Shown here piece after piece: positions 5,687 through 6,857 of a stretch of DNA of 6,857 nt (position 1 is its first letter; every line of letters begins with the position of its first letter). The position numbers and the translations under genes were made by a program. A model generated the notes under the pieces. It searched no databases, had not been told where the DNA came from, and saw only the letters and a program-made list of their open reading frames with translations. This DNA comes from an uncultured Alphaproteobacteria bacterium (lineage in GTDB: Bacteria > Pseudomonadota > Alphaproteobacteria > RF32 > CAG-239): contig CALXWF010000035.1 of assembly GCA_944392285.1 (NCBI GenBank), positions 1 to 6,857 on the forward strand, given 5' to 3'.

Positions 5687-6857
5687 GCGCGGCAATCTCT
5701 TCGGCCAACATTTGCACTTCCAGCCAACGATTTTCCTTATTTTCAATAAGGCTTTGGTTCTCGGCCAGCTTTTGGCTGAGTTCATTAAAACGTTGCGGAT
5801 TTTTTTGATACAAATCAGGGTTTGCAAGCTCGCCTTCAATCTCGGCATTTTCAGCCTCAAGCTTGGCAATCTCTTGGGGCAAGACCTCAAGTTCTCTTTG
5901 TTGATTGTAGCTGAGTTTAACGGTTTTCTTTGGGCTTTCGGCCTTTTCGCCTTTAGGCGCCGGGGTCTTTGTGGCGACAGGAGGTGTGTTTGTGGGTTTG
6001 CTCTTGAGTTTTTCCAAAAGCTCAGAATAGCTGCCGGCATTTTCAAACACGCTGCCGTCGCCTTTCATATAGATAACGGAGCTGACGACGCGGTCAAGAA
6101 AATCGCGGTCATGGCTGACGATTAAAACCGTCCCCGCATATTCGCTCAACACTTCTTGCAACAAATCAAGCGTGTCCATGTCCAAATCATTGGTCGGCTC
6201 GTCCAAGACCAAAAAGTTTGAGGGCTTTGCCAGCGTTGCGGCCAACATCAAACGATTTTTTTCGCCGCCCGAAAGGGCCGAAACCGGACAATGCGCTTGG
6301 TCGGGTCTGAATAAAAAGTCTTTCAAATAAGCCACCACATGCCGATATTGCCCTTGCACCCAAATATGGTCACCCTTATCGCAAAGTGTTTGCCACAAAG
6401 TCTTTTTATTATCTAAGCTGATGCGGTTTTGGTCAAAATAGGCTTCATCGAGGTTTTTACCGAGTCGCACACTGCCGCTGTCAGGGGTGAGTTTTTTGGT
6501 CAAAAGTTTAATAAGCGTGGTTTTGCCGGCGCCGTTCGGTCCGACAATGCCGATTTTGTTGCCGCGTAAAATACGTGTTGAAAAATCTTTAACAATTTGT
6601 CTGTCGCCGAAGGCTTTGGATATATGCTTGGCTTCAATAACCAGTTTTGAATAAAATTCGCCTTCATCAATTGTCAGGTTAACGCTGCCGACTTGTTTAA
6701 TCTGTTCTTTTCTTTCTTGGCGCAGTTGCTGCAGGCGGCGCAGTCTGCCCATATTACGGCGGCGTCTGGCGGTAACGCCTTTGTGCAACCATTCGGTTTC
6801 TTCCTCAATTTTTTTATTCAGATTTTTTTGTTCAATAATTTCTTGTTCAATAACTTG
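5679..6857 (-). CDS. uup: ABC-F ATPase of the Uup type, N-terminal part off the right edge
   Basis: Visible are 392 C-terminal residues of a soluble, ribosome- and DNA-associated ABC-F protein. The frame stays open to the right edge, so the start lies outside. Residues are numbered from the first visible codon. First comes a charged interdomain linker (1-60) with EWLHKGVTARRRRNMGRLRRL, the family's tRNA-interaction linker. Then comes the second ATPase domain: Walker A GPNGAGKT (106-113), signature LSGGE (195-199), Walker B with LDEPTNDLD (218-226), and H-loop SHDRDFLD (248-255). After a Pro/Lys-rich linker (about 285-312) there is a C-terminal coiled coil (313-391) starting KLSYNQQRELEVLP, which distinguishes Uup from EttA and is linked to nucleic-acid binding. 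Uup helps resolve stalled ribosomes and affects transposon precise excision. All catalytic motifs look intact. An internal TTG at 6788 is not a credible start because conserved linker sequence precedes it. Confidence 0.93.
   Translation of the reverse strand, partial: QVIEQEIIEQKNLNKKIEEETEWLHKGVTARRRRNMGRLRRLQQLRQERKEQIKQVGSVNLTIDEGEFYSKLVIEAKHISKAFGDRQIVKDFSTRILRGNKIGIVGPNGAGKTTLIKLLTKKLTPDSGSVRLGKNLDEAYFDQNRISLDNKKTLWQTLCDKGDHIWVQGQYRHVVAYLKDFLFRPDQAHCPVSALSGGEKNRLMLAATLAKPSNFLVLDEPTNDLDMDTLDLLQEVLSEYAGTVLIVSHDRDFLDRVVSSVIYMKGDGSVFENAGSYSELLEKLKSKPTNTPPVATKTPAPKGEKAESPKKTVKLSYNQQRELEVLPQEIAKLEAENAEIEGELANPDLYQKNPQRFNELSQKLAENQSLIENKENRWLEVQMLAEEIAALK

Noticed and set aside
5522..6046. Minus-strand open frame of 174 codons rich in Lys and Arg
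   Set aside because: It overlaps uup and DUF1294 in another frame, and its basic composition is typical of an out-of-frame shadow. No ribosome-binding site was seen.

Overview
This 6857-base window has moderate G+C and looks like chromosomal DNA from a Gram-negative bacterium. The likeliest group is Alphaproteobacteria. The response regulator resembles PhoB of that class, a lipobox protein and a secreted partner imply an outer membrane, and Uup, Dtd, Rpe and ZntB-type genes form an ordinary housekeeping set. I cannot place the organism more finely from the sequence.

Layout, left to right. (1) A plus-strand block holds the 3' part of rpe (ribulose-phosphate 3-epimerase, its start lies off the left edge), followed after 16 nt by a complete PhoB-type response regulator. 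(2) A minus-strand CorA/ZntB-family metal transporter converges on it with 5 nt between the stop codons. Its gene carries a run of 15 adenines in frame. (3) An AT-rich divergent intergenic stretch (2321-2425) holds a TATAAT box embedded in a 29-bp dyad. (4) Plus-strand dtd (D-aminoacyl-tRNA deacylase) is joined by an ATGA overlap to an unrecognised helical-repeat protein. (5) A minus-strand two-gene operon encodes a lipoprotein (5110-4598) and a secreted periplasmic protein (4597-3644). Both appear to carry a small alpha/beta domain of the LpoB/CsgG/TolB-N kind. (6) A second divergent gap (5111-5248) leads to a DUF1294 membrane protein on the plus strand. (7) The 3' two-thirds of an ABC-F ATPase of the Uup type is on the minus strand and runs off the right edge.

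The genes alternate strand in short blocks. All three convergent junctions are very tight: a 5-nt gap, an 11-nt overlap and an 8-nt overlap. I see no convincing intrinsic terminator anywhere. No RNA genes, mobile elements, CRISPR arrays, prophage genes or defence genes were found. The most interesting items are the uncharacterised exported pair with putative LpoB-like folds, the homopolymer in the transporter gene, the palindrome over the dtd promoter, and the unknown gene coupled to dtd. I do not see strong evidence for an entirely new system. The exported pair is the best candidate for one.
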